Of a stretch of DNA of 64,000 nt, positions 25,797 to 34,591 are shown piece by piece. The translations under genes were made by a program, and so were the position numbers. Under the pieces are notes generated by a model that was given only the letters and a program-made list of their open reading frames with translations, had not been told where the DNA came from and searched no databases. Source of the DNA: Streptomyces sp. 549 (GTDB lineage Bacteria > Actinomycetota > Actinomycetes > Streptomycetales > Streptomycetaceae); NCBI RefSeq assembly GCF_030124175.1, contig NZ_JASKMT010000020.1:1-64000 (forward strand), read 5' to 3'. Each line of letters opens with the position of its first letter. Within the stretch, counting starts at the first letter, position 1.

Positions 25797-27113
25797 ATGG
25801 ACGCAGCAGTGAACGACGCCGACGCCGACCCGGAGAGCGCTTCCGGGGGCCCGCACGACGGGCCGGGCCCGCACGAGAAGCAGGCCCCGGGGCGGCAGGC
25901 CGGGGCCTTCCGGCGCTTCACCGCCGGGCTGCGCCGGCACTGGATGCGCTGGACGGCGGTGGGCGTCGCACTGGTGGTACTGGTCGGCGCGGGAGTCGGC
26001 TGGACCCTGTACCGCAAGCTCGAGGGCAACATCACCACCGACGTGGGCACGGCGGAGGAGCTGGAGCGCTACGACGCCGAGCGCCCCGCCACGGTGTCCC
26101 ACGAGGCGAAGAACATCCTGGTGCTCGGCTCCGACACCCGCGCGGGCGGCAACCGCAGGTACGGCCAGGACAGCGGCACGGCCCGTTCCGACACCGCGAT
26201 CCTGCTGCACCTGTCGGCGGACCGGACCAACGCGACCGCGGTGTCCATTCCGCGCGACCTGATGGTCACCATCCCCGACTGCGCCCGGCCCGAGGGCGGG
26301 CGCACCAAGGAGCAGTTCGCCCAGTTCAACTGGTCGTTCCAGTTCGGCGGGGCGGCGTGCACGATCCGCACGGTGGAGAAGCTCACGGACATCCGCGTCG
26401 ACCACCACGTGGTGGTCGACTTCAAGGGCTTCAAGCGGATAGTGGACTCGGTGGGCGGCGTCGAGGTGTGCCTGGACGAACCGGTGTCCGACCCGGACGC
26501 CCAGCTGGAGCTGCCCGCGGGACGGCAGACCCTGAAGGGCGAGGACGCGCTCGGCTACGTGCGCGCCCGGCACGGCATCGGCAACGGCAGCGACACCCAG
26601 CGCATGGCGCGGCAGCAGGAGTTCCTGGCGTCGCTGTTCGGCAAGGTACGCAGCAACGGCGTGCTGATGAACCCCGCGAAGCTGTACCCGGTGCTGGACG
26701 CGGCGACCTCGTCCATCACCGCCGACGCCGGCCTCAACTCGCTGACCGAGCTGTACGAACTGGTGCGCAGCGTAAGGGACATGCCGGAGGAGAACGTGCG
26801 GTTCATGACCGTGCCCCGGCAGCCCTACGCGCAGAACCCCAACCGCGACGAACTGGTGCAGCCGGACGCCGACCGGCTGTTCGCCCAGCTGCGCAACGAC
26901 AAGCCGGTGCAGGGGGACGAGGATGACTCCGCCAGCGGGGCGTCGGACGGTCAGGAGCCCGGCGGCGGGACGTCCGGCGCCGGGGAGGCCGACGGCGAGG
27001 GGCGGGCGGCGCCGGGCGACACGGTGGACGACCGGCCCGACGGGGCCCGGTACCGGGCGGAGCACGGCGCTGCGGGAACGGCCGCCCGCACGGTGACGCA
27101 GAGTTGCGGGTGA
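25797..27113 (+). CDS. LCP (LytR-CpsA-Psr) family protein 1
   Basis: LCP enzymes transfer undecaprenyl-phosphate-linked glycans (teichoic acids, capsule, arabinogalactan-type polymers) onto peptidoglycan. This 438-aa protein has a cytosolic tail, one membrane helix (about residues 56-75) and an extracellular LCP domain (about 100-290) with VLGSDTRAGGN, ARSDTAILLHLS, SIPRDLMVTIPDC and VRARHGIGNGSDTQRMARQQEFL. It lacks a LytR_C domain and ends in an acidic Gly-rich tail with a final S-C-G. The start is uncertain: the ATG at 25797 touches GAGGG, while GTG at 25809 is 12 nt from it. Confidence 0.9.
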   Translation: MDAAVNDADADPESASGGPHDGPGPHEKQAPGRQAGAFRRFTAGLRRHWMRWTAVGVALVVLVGAGVGWTLYRKLEGNITTDVGTAEELERYDAERPATVSHEAKNILVLGSDTRAGGNRRYGQDSGTARSDTAILLHLSADRTNATAVSIPRDLMVTIPDCARPEGGRTKEQFAQFNWSFQFGGAACTIRTVEKLTDIRVDHHVVVDFKGFKRIVDSVGGVEVCLDEPVSDPDAQLELPAGRQTLKGEDALGYVRARHGIGNGSDTQRMARQQEFLASLFGKVRSNGVLMNPAKLYPVLDAATSSITADAGLNSLTELYELVRSVRDMPEENVRFMTVPRQPYAQNPNRDELVQPDADRLFAQLRNDKPVQGDEDDSASGASDGQEPGGGTSGAGEADGEGRAAPGDTVDDRPDGARYRAEHGAAGTAARTVTQSCG

Positions 27114-27319
27114 GCGGCACGCGGTGAGACCGGGGAGGCCGCTGTGCACGAGAAGGGACGAGTCGGGGCGAATCATTGGGCACTTGACGTGGATTTTGTC
27201 ACCGTCCGTGGCTTCTCGCTGATCCGGACGGATAGTGTGAGCGCTCAACCGACCGCCCGACTGCCCGGCGCGCTCCGAGGGGAGAGACGCGGCCCGGCAC
27301 AACGGAGGACTCACTCGAC
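27114..27319. other. Gap between LCP1 and LCP2
   Basis: About 205 nt without a gene. A TAGTGT hexamer near 27233-27238 is a reasonable -10 element for LCP2; there is no convincing -35 at the proper distance. GGAGGA (27304-27309) is the LCP2 ribosome site. Confidence 0.4.
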
Positions 27320-29068
27320 GTGAACGCGCAGGGCCGTGGGCACGCGGGAGACATCGATCCCGCTGATCAGTGGGTGTTCAATCCGGACACCGGCAGCTAC
27401 GAGCTGCGCCTTCACCCCTCCCCCGACGTCCCGTCGGGTGCTGCCGAGCCGCGCGCCGCGGCGCGCAGAGCCGCCGGTGGCGGCGGCACCGCCTCCGCCG
27501 TGCGGCCCTCCGAGACGACCGAGGCGCCGGCCGCGCCCGGCAGGCGGGCGGAGCCCGGCGGCCGGGTGCCGGGGCAGCGCTCCCGGCGGGCGGACGCGGG
27601 CGGGCCGCCGAGCCGCCGCCGCAAGCCGAAGGCGAAGGAGGCCGGCCGGCGCCGGCTGCTGGTGTGGGGCGGCGGCGCGCTGGCGCTGCTGCTGGTGGGC
27701 GGCGGCACGGCCGTCTACCTCTACGTCGAGCACCTGAACGCCAACATCGACAAGGTCGACGTCGGCATCAACAACGGGGCCACCACGGACGGCCCGGTGA
27801 ACATCCTCATCATCGGGACCGACGCCCGCACCGGGGAGGGCAACACCAAGTACGGCGACCCGGACAGCCTCGGGCACGCCGACACCACGCTGCTGCTGCA
27901 CGTGTCGAAGGACCGCTCCAACGCGACGGTGCTGAGCATCCCCCGGGACATGCGGACGAACATCCCGAACTGCCCGGTGAAGGCGGAGGACGGCTCCGAG
28001 AAGGTGATCCCCGGCGAGCAGGACGTGCGCTTCAACGAGAGCCTCGGTCAGCGCGGACGCGACCCGGGCTGCACCTGGCGCACGGTCGAGGAACTCACCG
28101 GCCTGAAGGTCAACCACTTCATGATGGCGGACTTCAACGCCGTCAAGACGCTGTCCAGCGCGGTGGGTGGCGTCGAGGTGTGCGTGGCGAAGGACATCGA
28201 CGACAAGAAGTCGCACCTGAAGCTCACCGCCGGCACGCACCGGGTGCAGGGTGAGCAGGCGCTGGCCTTCGTCCGCACCCGGGACGCCGTCGGCTTCGGC
28301 AGCGACCTGAGCCGGATCGAGCTTCAGCAGCAGTTCCTGGGCTCGATGTTCCGCGAGATGAAGGACAGCAAGACGCTGACCAACCCGTCGAAGCTGATGG
28401 GCCTGGCGGAGGCCGCCACCAACGCGCTGACGGTGGACACCGGGATCGGCTCGGTCAAGAGCCTCGCCGAGCTGGCGCGCGACCTCCAGCGCGTCAACCC
28501 GAAGAACATCACCTTCGTGACCGTGCCGGTGTTGGACAACCCGAACGAGACGGTCAAGGCCACCGTCGTGCTCGACCAGGCGAAGGCGGCGCCGCTGTTC
28601 CAGATGATGCGTGCCGACAAGTCCCTGGCCGGCACGAAGGAGAAGAAGAAGAGCACCGGCGGCGAGAAGGTCGAGGCGGTGCCCGCCGCCGAGGTGCGGG
28701 TGGACGTCTTCAACGGCGGCGGCCCGCTGGGCGCCGCCCAGCAGACCGTCACCTGGCTGCAGAACTCCGAGGGCGTGCCGCTGTCCACCAACTCGGGCAA
28801 CGCCGGGCAGAAGCAGGACGAGACGACCCTTCAGTACCGTCCCGACCAGGCCGGGCAGGCGAAGACGCTGGCCCGGCTGATGGGCCTGCCCAAGTCGGCG
28901 TTGAAGAAGCAGGCAGCGGACGAGGGTGACGCCGGCGGCAAGGTGCCTATGGTCCTGACCCTGGGCGGTGACTTCGTCGCCGCCGGGACCCCCGTGGAAG
29001 CACCCGACAGCACACCCGAAGGTGTGCAGAACATCAACGGGGGGGACAAGAACGTGTGCGCCAAGTGA
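27320..29068 (+). CDS. LCP (LytR-CpsA-Psr) family protein 2, with LytR_C domain
   Basis: This 582-aa glycan-peptidoglycan ligase begins with an Arg/Pro-rich cytosolic region and a membrane helix (about residues 112-135, LLVWGGGALALLLVGGG). An LCP domain follows (about 155-355: ILIIGTDARTGEGN, GHADTTLLLHVSKDRSN, SIPRDMRTNIPNC, VRTRDAVGFGSDLSRIELQQQFL), then a LytR_C domain (about 455-560, VRVDVFNGGGPLGAAQQTV). The C-terminus is GGDKNVCAK. GTG 27320 has GGAGGA 10 nt upstream. It is followed after 32 nt by LCP3, suggesting one transcript. Confidence 0.93.
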   Translation: MNAQGRGHAGDIDPADQWVFNPDTGSYELRLHPSPDVPSGAAEPRAAARRAAGGGGTASAVRPSETTEAPAAPGRRAEPGGRVPGQRSRRADAGGPPSRRRKPKAKEAGRRRLLVWGGGALALLLVGGGTAVYLYVEHLNANIDKVDVGINNGATTDGPVNILIIGTDARTGEGNTKYGDPDSLGHADTTLLLHVSKDRSNATVLSIPRDMRTNIPNCPVKAEDGSEKVIPGEQDVRFNESLGQRGRDPGCTWRTVEELTGLKVNHFMMADFNAVKTLSSAVGGVEVCVAKDIDDKKSHLKLTAGTHRVQGEQALAFVRTRDAVGFGSDLSRIELQQQFLGSMFREMKDSKTLTNPSKLMGLAEAATNALTVDTGIGSVKSLAELARDLQRVNPKNITFVTVPVLDNPNETVKATVVLDQAKAAPLFQMMRADKSLAGTKEKKKSTGGEKVEAVPAAEVRVDVFNGGGPLGAAQQTVTWLQNSEGVPLSTNSGNAGQKQDETTLQYRPDQAGQAKTLARLMGLPKSALKKQAADEGDAGGKVPMVLTLGGDFVAAGTPVEAPDSTPEGVQNINGGDKNVCAK

Positions 29069-29100
29069 GTCGGACGCGTACGGAAAACGGGGAGAGACCG

Positions 29101-30825
29101 GTGCGACAGCACACCATCGACGGGGAGAGCGGTCGCCGCGCACCGGCTTCCGAAGGCAGGACCGGACCGCCGCGCCAGCGCGGCGCGGCAGACCCGCGGC
29201 ACGGGGGCGCCGGAGACTCCGGGGACGAAGCCGGGGAGAGCGGTGACGGCGGCGGGGACGGCAGACGCGGCGGGGGCGGCGGGCCGCATCCGCGCAAGCG
29301 ACGCGCGTTGCGCTGGACGGCGGTGGTGCTCGCGGTGCTGATACTCGGCACCGCGGGAGCGGGCTTCCTCTACTACCAGCACCTCAACGGCAACCTCACC
29401 AAGGACGCCCTGCACCTGGGCGACAACAAGCTCGACCGCAACAAGCCCAACGCCGTCGGCCAGACGCCGCTCAACATCCTGCTGCTGGGCTCGGACAGCC
29501 GCAACAGCGACGAGAACATCCGGCTCGGCGGGGCGAAGGCCGACCGCGACCGGCCGCCGCTGGCCGACGTGCAGATGATGGTGCACGTGTCGGCGGACCG
29601 CAGCAACATGTCGGTGCTGTCGATACCGCGCGACACCCGGGTGACCATTCCCCGCTGCACCGACCCGGACTCCAAGAAGACGTACGAGCAGCGCACCGAC
29701 AAGATCAACGCCAGTCTGCAGAACGGCGGCCCGGGCTGCACGGTTGCCACCTGGGAGGAGTTGACGGGCATACCCGTCGACCACTTCATGATGATCGACT
29801 TCACCGGCGTGGTGGCGATGGCGGACGCCGTCGGCGGTGTGCCGGTGTGCGTGGACGCCAACGTCCACGACCCGCAGTCGGGGCTGCGTCTGGAGGAGGG
29901 CGAGAGCAAGGTCAGGGGCGAGCAGGCACTCCAGTGGCTGCGCACCCGGCACGGCTTCGAGGACGGCAGCGACCTGGGCCGCGCCAAGGCCCAGCACATG
30001 TACATGAACGCGATGGTCCGCGAGTTGAAGGCCGGGACGAAGCTCACCAACCCGCGGAAGCTGCAGGCCCTGGCCGAGGAGGCCACCGCCGCGCTGACCG
30101 TGGACGACGGCCTGGACACCGTCACGAGGCTCTACGACCTGGGCAACGACATCAGGCGCGTACCGGCCGAGCGCATCACCATGGCCACCATGCCGTGGGT
30201 GTACTCGCCGGGCGGCAGCTTCGTCCTGCCAAAGGAGGGCGACGCGGAGAAGGTCTTCTCGATGATCCGCCACGACGTCGCGCTGGACGGCAAGGACGCG
30301 AAGAAGCCCGCCGCCGAGGCCTCCCCCGAGCCCAGCGACCCGGCGGCGGCCCCGGAGGAGATCGACGTGCGGGTCATGAACGGCACCCGCACCTCGGTGC
30401 AGGCGCCGGTCAGCGGCCGGGCGAGCGCCGTCAGCTCCCGCCTGCAGAACGAGGGCTTCAGCCGGGCGTTCACCGACCGCACGCCGCGCTCGCAGTGGGA
30501 CACGGTGGTCCTCTACCCGCGGGCCGACCTGCGCGGCGACGCCCAGGCGGTGGCCGACGCGCTCGGCCTGCCCGAGCGCGCGGTCAAGCACGCCGGGGAC
30601 GAGAGCGGCGTGACGCTGGTCGTCGGCGCCGACTGGCGGGAGGGCACGGCCTATCCCGGTTCCGGGGGCGGTCAGTCCGGGCAGTCCGGCCAGGCAGGGC
30701 AGTCCGGCCAGGAGAAGGGGGCGGCGGCGCCCGAGGACGACGGCAAGGCGCCCGACAGCCTGGACGCGCTCACCGGGGACGACGACTCCGTCTGCATGAA
30801 GGTCAATCCGGCCCACACCTGGTGA
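29101..30825 (+). CDS. LCP (LytR-CpsA-Psr) family protein 3, with LytR_C domain
   Basis: This 574-aa protein has a 60-residue Gly/Arg-rich cytosolic part, a membrane helix (about residues 68-85) and an LCP domain (LNILLLGSDSRNSDENIRLGG, PPLADVQMMVHVS, SIPRDTRVTIPRC, LRTRHGFEDGSDLGRAKAQHMYM). A LytR_C domain (about 420-500, IDVRVMNGTRTSVQAPVSGRA) and a Gly/Gln-rich tail follow, ending with D-D-D-S-V-C-M-K. It probably attaches a wall polymer to peptidoglycan, perhaps redundantly with its neighbours. GTG 29101 is supported by GGGGAGAG about 7 nt upstream; an alternative GTG at 29056 would overlap LCP2 by 13 bp. Confidence 0.92.
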   Translation: MRQHTIDGESGRRAPASEGRTGPPRQRGAADPRHGGAGDSGDEAGESGDGGGDGRRGGGGGPHPRKRRALRWTAVVLAVLILGTAGAGFLYYQHLNGNLTKDALHLGDNKLDRNKPNAVGQTPLNILLLGSDSRNSDENIRLGGAKADRDRPPLADVQMMVHVSADRSNMSVLSIPRDTRVTIPRCTDPDSKKTYEQRTDKINASLQNGGPGCTVATWEELTGIPVDHFMMIDFTGVVAMADAVGGVPVCVDANVHDPQSGLRLEEGESKVRGEQALQWLRTRHGFEDGSDLGRAKAQHMYMNAMVRELKAGTKLTNPRKLQALAEEATAALTVDDGLDTVTRLYDLGNDIRRVPAERITMATMPWVYSPGGSFVLPKEGDAEKVFSMIRHDVALDGKDAKKPAAEASPEPSDPAAAPEEIDVRVMNGTRTSVQAPVSGRASAVSSRLQNEGFSRAFTDRTPRSQWDTVVLYPRADLRGDAQAVADALGLPERAVKHAGDESGVTLVVGADWREGTAYPGSGGGQSGQSGQAGQSGQEKGAAAPEDDGKAPDSLDALTGDDDSVCMKVNPAHTW

Positions 30826-30895
30826 CCGGCCGGCGGCGAAGCCGGCACGTGAGCCGTCGTCAGACAGCTGCTCCGCAGGGGCGGTTGACGGCCGG

Positions 30896-31936
30896 TCAGC
30901 CGGCGACCGGCTCCCGGCGACTGGCGATGACCGTGCGGGCCAGCTTGCGCGGGCTGGTGAGGTAACCCCAGCCCCACGACATGTGCATGGTGGCCAGCGC
31001 GACCGGGATGCGCACCCGCGCGCCGACCGGCAGCCCGCGCCCGGCGGGCAGCGAACCGGCCGTGATGGCGGCCAGGTAGCCGCCGGGCAGCACCAGCGCC
31101 CAGGGGCTGAACACGGCGCCGGCCACCAGGCCGGCGCCGACGGCGAGCACGGCGGCGGGCGGCGCCAGGTAGCGCAGGTTGATGGACCCGGCGTGGTAGC
31201 GGGCCACGACGTGCCGCCAACGCCCGTAGTTGCGGTACTGCTTGGCGAGCGCGGCGACGCTGGGCCGGGGCCGGTAGGAGACGAGTAGCTCCGGTGAGAA
31301 CCAGATGCGCCCGCCGGCCGAGCGGATGCGGTAGTTCAGCTCCCAGTCCTGGGCGCGGATGAACTCCTCGTTGTAGCCGCCCTGCTGCTCCAGCACCTCG
31401 CGGCGGAACACCCCCAGGTAGACCGTCTCCGCCTCGCCGGCCGAACCACCCGTGTGGAACGCGGCGTTGCCGACACCGATCCTCGACGTCATGGCGGCGG
31501 CGACGGCACGCTCCCAGTCGTTCTCGCCCTCGGCGTGCATGATGCCGCCCACGTTGGCGGCACCCGTCTCGTGCAGCAGCCGGACTGCGGTGGTGATGTA
31601 GCCGGGCGAGAGCATGCCGTGGCCGTCCACGCGGACCACCACCGGATGGCGGGAGGCCTTGATCGCGGCGTTGAGACCGGCGGGCGTGCGCCCGGTGGGG
31701 TTGGGCACGGTCTGCACCCGGCGGCTGCCGGTGGCCGTCTCGGCGACCAGTTCCGCGGCGATGCGGTCGGTGTCGTCGGTGGACGGCCCGAGCGCGATCA
31801 CCACTTCCAGCTCCCCCGCGTAGTCCTGCTCCAGGATGTGCCGGACCGAGGTGCGCAGATAGCGCTCCTCGTTGAGTACCGGCATGATCACCGAAACGGC
31901 GGGAACGCTTTCGAGCGGATTTGCTGCTGAGGTCAC
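30896..31936 (-). CDS. GT2 family glycosyltransferase
   Basis: This 346-aa enzyme has a family 2 GT-A domain in the first 230 residues (VSVIMPVLNEERYLRTSV, VIALGPSTDDT, VVRVDGHGMLSPGYITTAVRLL, IRAQDWELNYRIRSAGGRIWF) and two or three membrane helices near 250-310. The DxD-like VDGHG and the ED-like AQDWE positions fit sugar-nucleotide binding. It probably adds a sugar to a lipid-linked intermediate at the inner face of the membrane. It is flanked by LCP genes, so its product may be what they transfer. GTG 31936 is the only good start; no clear ribosome site is seen. Confidence 0.88.
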   Translation of the reverse strand: MTSAANPLESVPAVSVIMPVLNEERYLRTSVRHILEQDYAGELEVVIALGPSTDDTDRIAAELVAETATGSRRVQTVPNPTGRTPAGLNAAIKASRHPVVVRVDGHGMLSPGYITTAVRLLHETGAANVGGIMHAEGENDWERAVAAAMTSRIGVGNAAFHTGGSAGEAETVYLGVFRREVLEQQGGYNEEFIRAQDWELNYRIRSAGGRIWFSPELLVSYRPRPSVAALAKQYRNYGRWRHVVARYHAGSINLRYLAPPAAVLAVGAGLVAGAVFSPWALVLPGGYLAAITAGSLPAGRGLPVGARVRIPVALATMHMSWGWGYLTSPRKLARTVIASRREPVAG

Positions 31937-32001
31937 CCGGTCACGTTACCGCTAACGGGCGACGCGCCCGCACGGCACCAGGGACAGCCGGTCGTATGGA
32001 C

Positions 32002-32016
32002 TTATTGTGCCAATAA
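32002..32016. promoter_or_regulatory. A+T-rich inverted repeat between GT2 and LCP4
   Basis: TTATTG (32002-32007) and CAATAA (32011-32016) are perfect 6-bp arms around TGC, in the 117-bp gap between divergent genes. A TATTGT hexamer inside it could be a rightward -10 element. It may be an operator overlapping a promoter. Confidence 0.4.
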
Positions 32017-32053
32017 CGTCCGTTCTTTCCCCTTCTGCCGCAGAGGTGTCGTT

Positions 32054-33493
32054 GTGCCCTCACCGCCCCGGCCGCGTCCGCCCGCCCGCCGAACGCCCCG
32101 CTGGGGACTGCGCGTCTCGGCCGTCACCGCGGCGGTCGTGCTGGCCGTCAGCGGCTTCGGGCACACCATGGTCAGCGGCGTCGGGGCGCAGATCGACCGG
32201 GTGGACCCGTTCAAGGACCTCGGCGACCGACCCGACACCGGCAAGGGCCGCAACTTCCTCGTCGTCGGTCTCGACAACCGCGACGGCATCTCCGACGAGG
32301 ACAGGAAGACCTACAAGCTCGGCGGCGCGCCCTGCCGCTGCACCGACACCATGATGCTGGTGCACGTCTCGGAGGGCGCCGACCGGGCGAGCATCGTCAG
32401 CCTGCCCCGCGACTCCTACGCGACCGTGCCCGCCCACGTCCACGAGGCCACCGGCGAGCGCCGCCCCGCCAGCCGCCAGAAGCTCAACGCCGCCTACGCG
32501 CAGGGCGGGCCGAAACTCACCGTGCGGACCGTGGAGCAGATGACCGGCGTGCACGTCCACCACTACCTGGAGGTGGACTTCACCAGCTTCATGCGGACCG
32601 TGGACGCACTCGGCGGTGTGCCGGTCTGCACGGTCCGCCCCCTGAAGGACAGCTACTCCGGGCTGGACCTTCCCGTGGGCACCACCAAGCTCAACGGCGG
32701 CGAGGCCCTGCAGTACGTCCGGGCCCGCTACGTCGACGGTGCCGCCGACCTGGGCCGGATGCAGCGGCAGCAGCGGTTCGTGGCGTCCGTCATCGACCGC
32801 GCGACGAGCAGCGGCGTGCTGATGAACCCGGTGCGCCTCCAGGAGGTCGCCTCGGCGATGCTCAGCTCGGTACGGGCCGACCACGGCTTCGGCTCGGAGG
32901 AGATGCTGGCACTCGGGCAGGCCATGCGGGACTTCTCGCCGTCCTCGTCGGAGTTCGCCACCGTGCCCATCGGCAAGGCCAAGCACCAGGTGCCCGGCAT
33001 CGGCGAGACCGTGAAGTGGCACCCGCAGAAGGCCGAGAGGCTGTTCGCCGCGCTCCGCGAGGACCGGCCGCTCGCCCCGCAGCGCCCCCAGCGCAGGAAG
33101 AGCCGCGCGACGGGAGTGGAGGTCGCCCCGGAGAACATCCGGGTGCAGGTGGACAACGGCACCGGCACCGCAGGGCTCGGCCACCGCGCCGACGAGCAGC
33201 TGCGGGCTACCGGCTTCCGCACCACCGGCATCCCCGGCAACGCCGCCGAGCAGGACGTGGAGAAGACCGTCATCGACTACGACCCTCGCTGGGACCGCTC
33301 GGCCCGCTCGCTGGCGGTGGCACTGAACGACGCGGAACTGCGCGAGGTCAAGGGGCAGGGGCCGCTGATGAAGGTCACGCTCGGCCAGGACTTCCGCAAG
33401 GTCAGGCCGGTCCGCGAGGGCGAACCGGAGGCGGACCCGACGACCCCCGGCGGCGTCGCAGCCGTCAACGGCGACGACGTGACCTGCGCCTGA
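32054..33493 (+). CDS. LCP (LytR-CpsA-Psr) family protein 4, with LytR_C domain
   Basis: This 479-aa membrane-anchored ligase has a helix at about residues 21-42 (SAVTAAVVLAVSGFGHTMV) and an LCP domain (FLVVGLDNRDGISDEDR, CRCTDTMMLVHVS, SLPRDSYATVPAHV, VRARYVDGAADLGRMQRQQRFV). A LytR_C domain follows (about 356-440, IRVQVDNGTGTAGLGHRADEQL), and the terminus is N-G-D-D-V-T-C-A. It has an unusual C-R-C just before the catalytic-site DTMML segment. GTG 32054 has AGAGGT about 6 nt before it. It is divergent from the GT2 gene and convergent with the methyltransferase gene. Confidence 0.92.
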   Translation: MPSPPRPRPPARRTPRWGLRVSAVTAAVVLAVSGFGHTMVSGVGAQIDRVDPFKDLGDRPDTGKGRNFLVVGLDNRDGISDEDRKTYKLGGAPCRCTDTMMLVHVSEGADRASIVSLPRDSYATVPAHVHEATGERRPASRQKLNAAYAQGGPKLTVRTVEQMTGVHVHHYLEVDFTSFMRTVDALGGVPVCTVRPLKDSYSGLDLPVGTTKLNGGEALQYVRARYVDGAADLGRMQRQQRFVASVIDRATSSGVLMNPVRLQEVASAMLSSVRADHGFGSEEMLALGQAMRDFSPSSSEFATVPIGKAKHQVPGIGETVKWHPQKAERLFAALREDRPLAPQRPQRRKSRATGVEVAPENIRVQVDNGTGTAGLGHRADEQLRATGFRTTGIPGNAAEQDVEKTVIDYDPRWDRSARSLAVALNDAELREVKGQGPLMKVTLGQDFRKVRPVREGEPEADPTTPGGVAAVNGDDVTCA

Positions 33494-33532
33494 GTCGGGG
33501 CGGGACGGGACGGGCTGAGCCGGGGCGGGCCG

Positions 33533-34456
33533 TCAGACGACGCCCAGGACGGTGGCCAGCGGCAGTGCGACCGGGCTGCCCGCCGGGCGGGAGAGGTGCA
33601 GTTCGGTGTGCAGCCAGCCGGCGGCCTCCCGCCCGGCGGTGCACCTGCCCGCGTCGGTGAGCGCCGCGACCGTGTGCCGCTGCTCCTCCGCGTCGACGAA
33701 GCGCCGGTGCGGGTAGGTGCCCGGGGTCCGGTGGGTGACGAGGCCGTGCCGGGCCAGCGCGTCGGCGACCGGCCCGTAGGGCACGGTGCGCGACACGAAC
33801 GCGGCCACCCAGACCGGGCGGCGAGCGGCGGCGAGCAGCCGGTGGAAGGTCCGGCCGGTGAACCGGCCGACGGCGTCGGTGACGGTGATCAGGTCGACGC
33901 CGCCCATCGCCCTGGCCAGCTGCGGGCTCGGTTCGCGGGCTTCGAGGTCCTCGGCGAAGGCCAGGTCGAGCAGGGACGCCTCCCGGGCGTAGTCGACCGC
34001 GTTGCGGGCGGTGTCCAGGCCGATGGTCCGCGCGGCCGCGGTGAGGCGCCGCCCGGCGTAGAAGGCCCGGTCCCGAGCCGCCAGCTCGCGGCTGCTCAGC
34101 CCGCTCAGCGCCGGGTCGGTGTAGCGCGTGCAGAGGTCGTGCAGGGTGACGTCGTGGCGCAGCAGGGCCGCGTTGACGCCGTAGGAGCAGCCGACGTCCA
34201 GCACGGTCGGCGGCCGGTCCCGCAGCCCGGCCGGCTGGCCGAGCAGGTTGCGCAGCCGCCGGAAGACCTGCTGCGCGTGGTGGGGGCTCTGGTGGCCCAG
34301 CGGGTGCAGCCGGTGGAAGTACGGACGCGGGTCGGGCCGGTCGCACACGTCGTCGTGGCGCCACTCGGTGGCGGGGTTCGCGGGGTTCGCGGGGTTCGCG
34401 GGATTGGCGGAGGTGGCGGGGGTGGGAGCGGCGGGCGTGGCGGACGTGCGGAGCAT
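33533..34456 (-). CDS. Class I SAM-dependent methyltransferase-like protein
   Basis: This 307-aa cytosolic protein has the SAM motif VLDVGCSYGVNAALL at about residues 88-102 and a post-motif acidic/hydrophobic segment GGVDLITVTDAVGRFTGRTFHRLL near 190, but the rest is divergent. The substrate is unknown. The N-terminus contains Asn-Pro-Ala tandem repeats (residues 18-29) that vary the linker length. The ATG at 34456 is chosen because GAGG lies 8 nt upstream; a longer frame is possible but Gly/Arg-rich. It lies between LCP4 and a thioesterase gene. Confidence 0.72.
   Translation of the reverse strand: MLRTSATPAAPTPATSANPANPANPANPATEWRHDDVCDRPDPRPYFHRLHPLGHQSPHHAQQVFRRLRNLLGQPAGLRDRPPTVLDVGCSYGVNAALLRHDVTLHDLCTRYTDPALSGLSSRELAARDRAFYAGRRLTAAARTIGLDTARNAVDYAREASLLDLAFAEDLEAREPSPQLARAMGGVDLITVTDAVGRFTGRTFHRLLAAARRPVWVAAFVSRTVPYGPVADALARHGLVTHRTPGTYPHRRFVDAEEQRHTVAALTDAGRCTAGREAAGWLHTELHLSRPAGSPVALPLATVLGVV
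34371..34406 (-). repeat. Four tandem 9-bp repeats in methyltransferase N-terminus
   Basis: Three exact copies of GCGGGGTTC and a fourth degenerate copy encode repeated Ala-Asn-Pro triplets. It is probably a slippage-prone, length-variable linker. Confidence 0.75.
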
Positions 34457-34591
34457 CTTCGGTACCTCGCTGTCGCGATCCGGGTACGGAGTGCCACCTC
34501 TACCCGTCCTGCCGCGATCGCGGTACTGCGGCCCGCCTGATCCGGCCACCGCCCGGCCCTGCCCTGGGCCCGGGCCGCCCCGGCCCACGGC

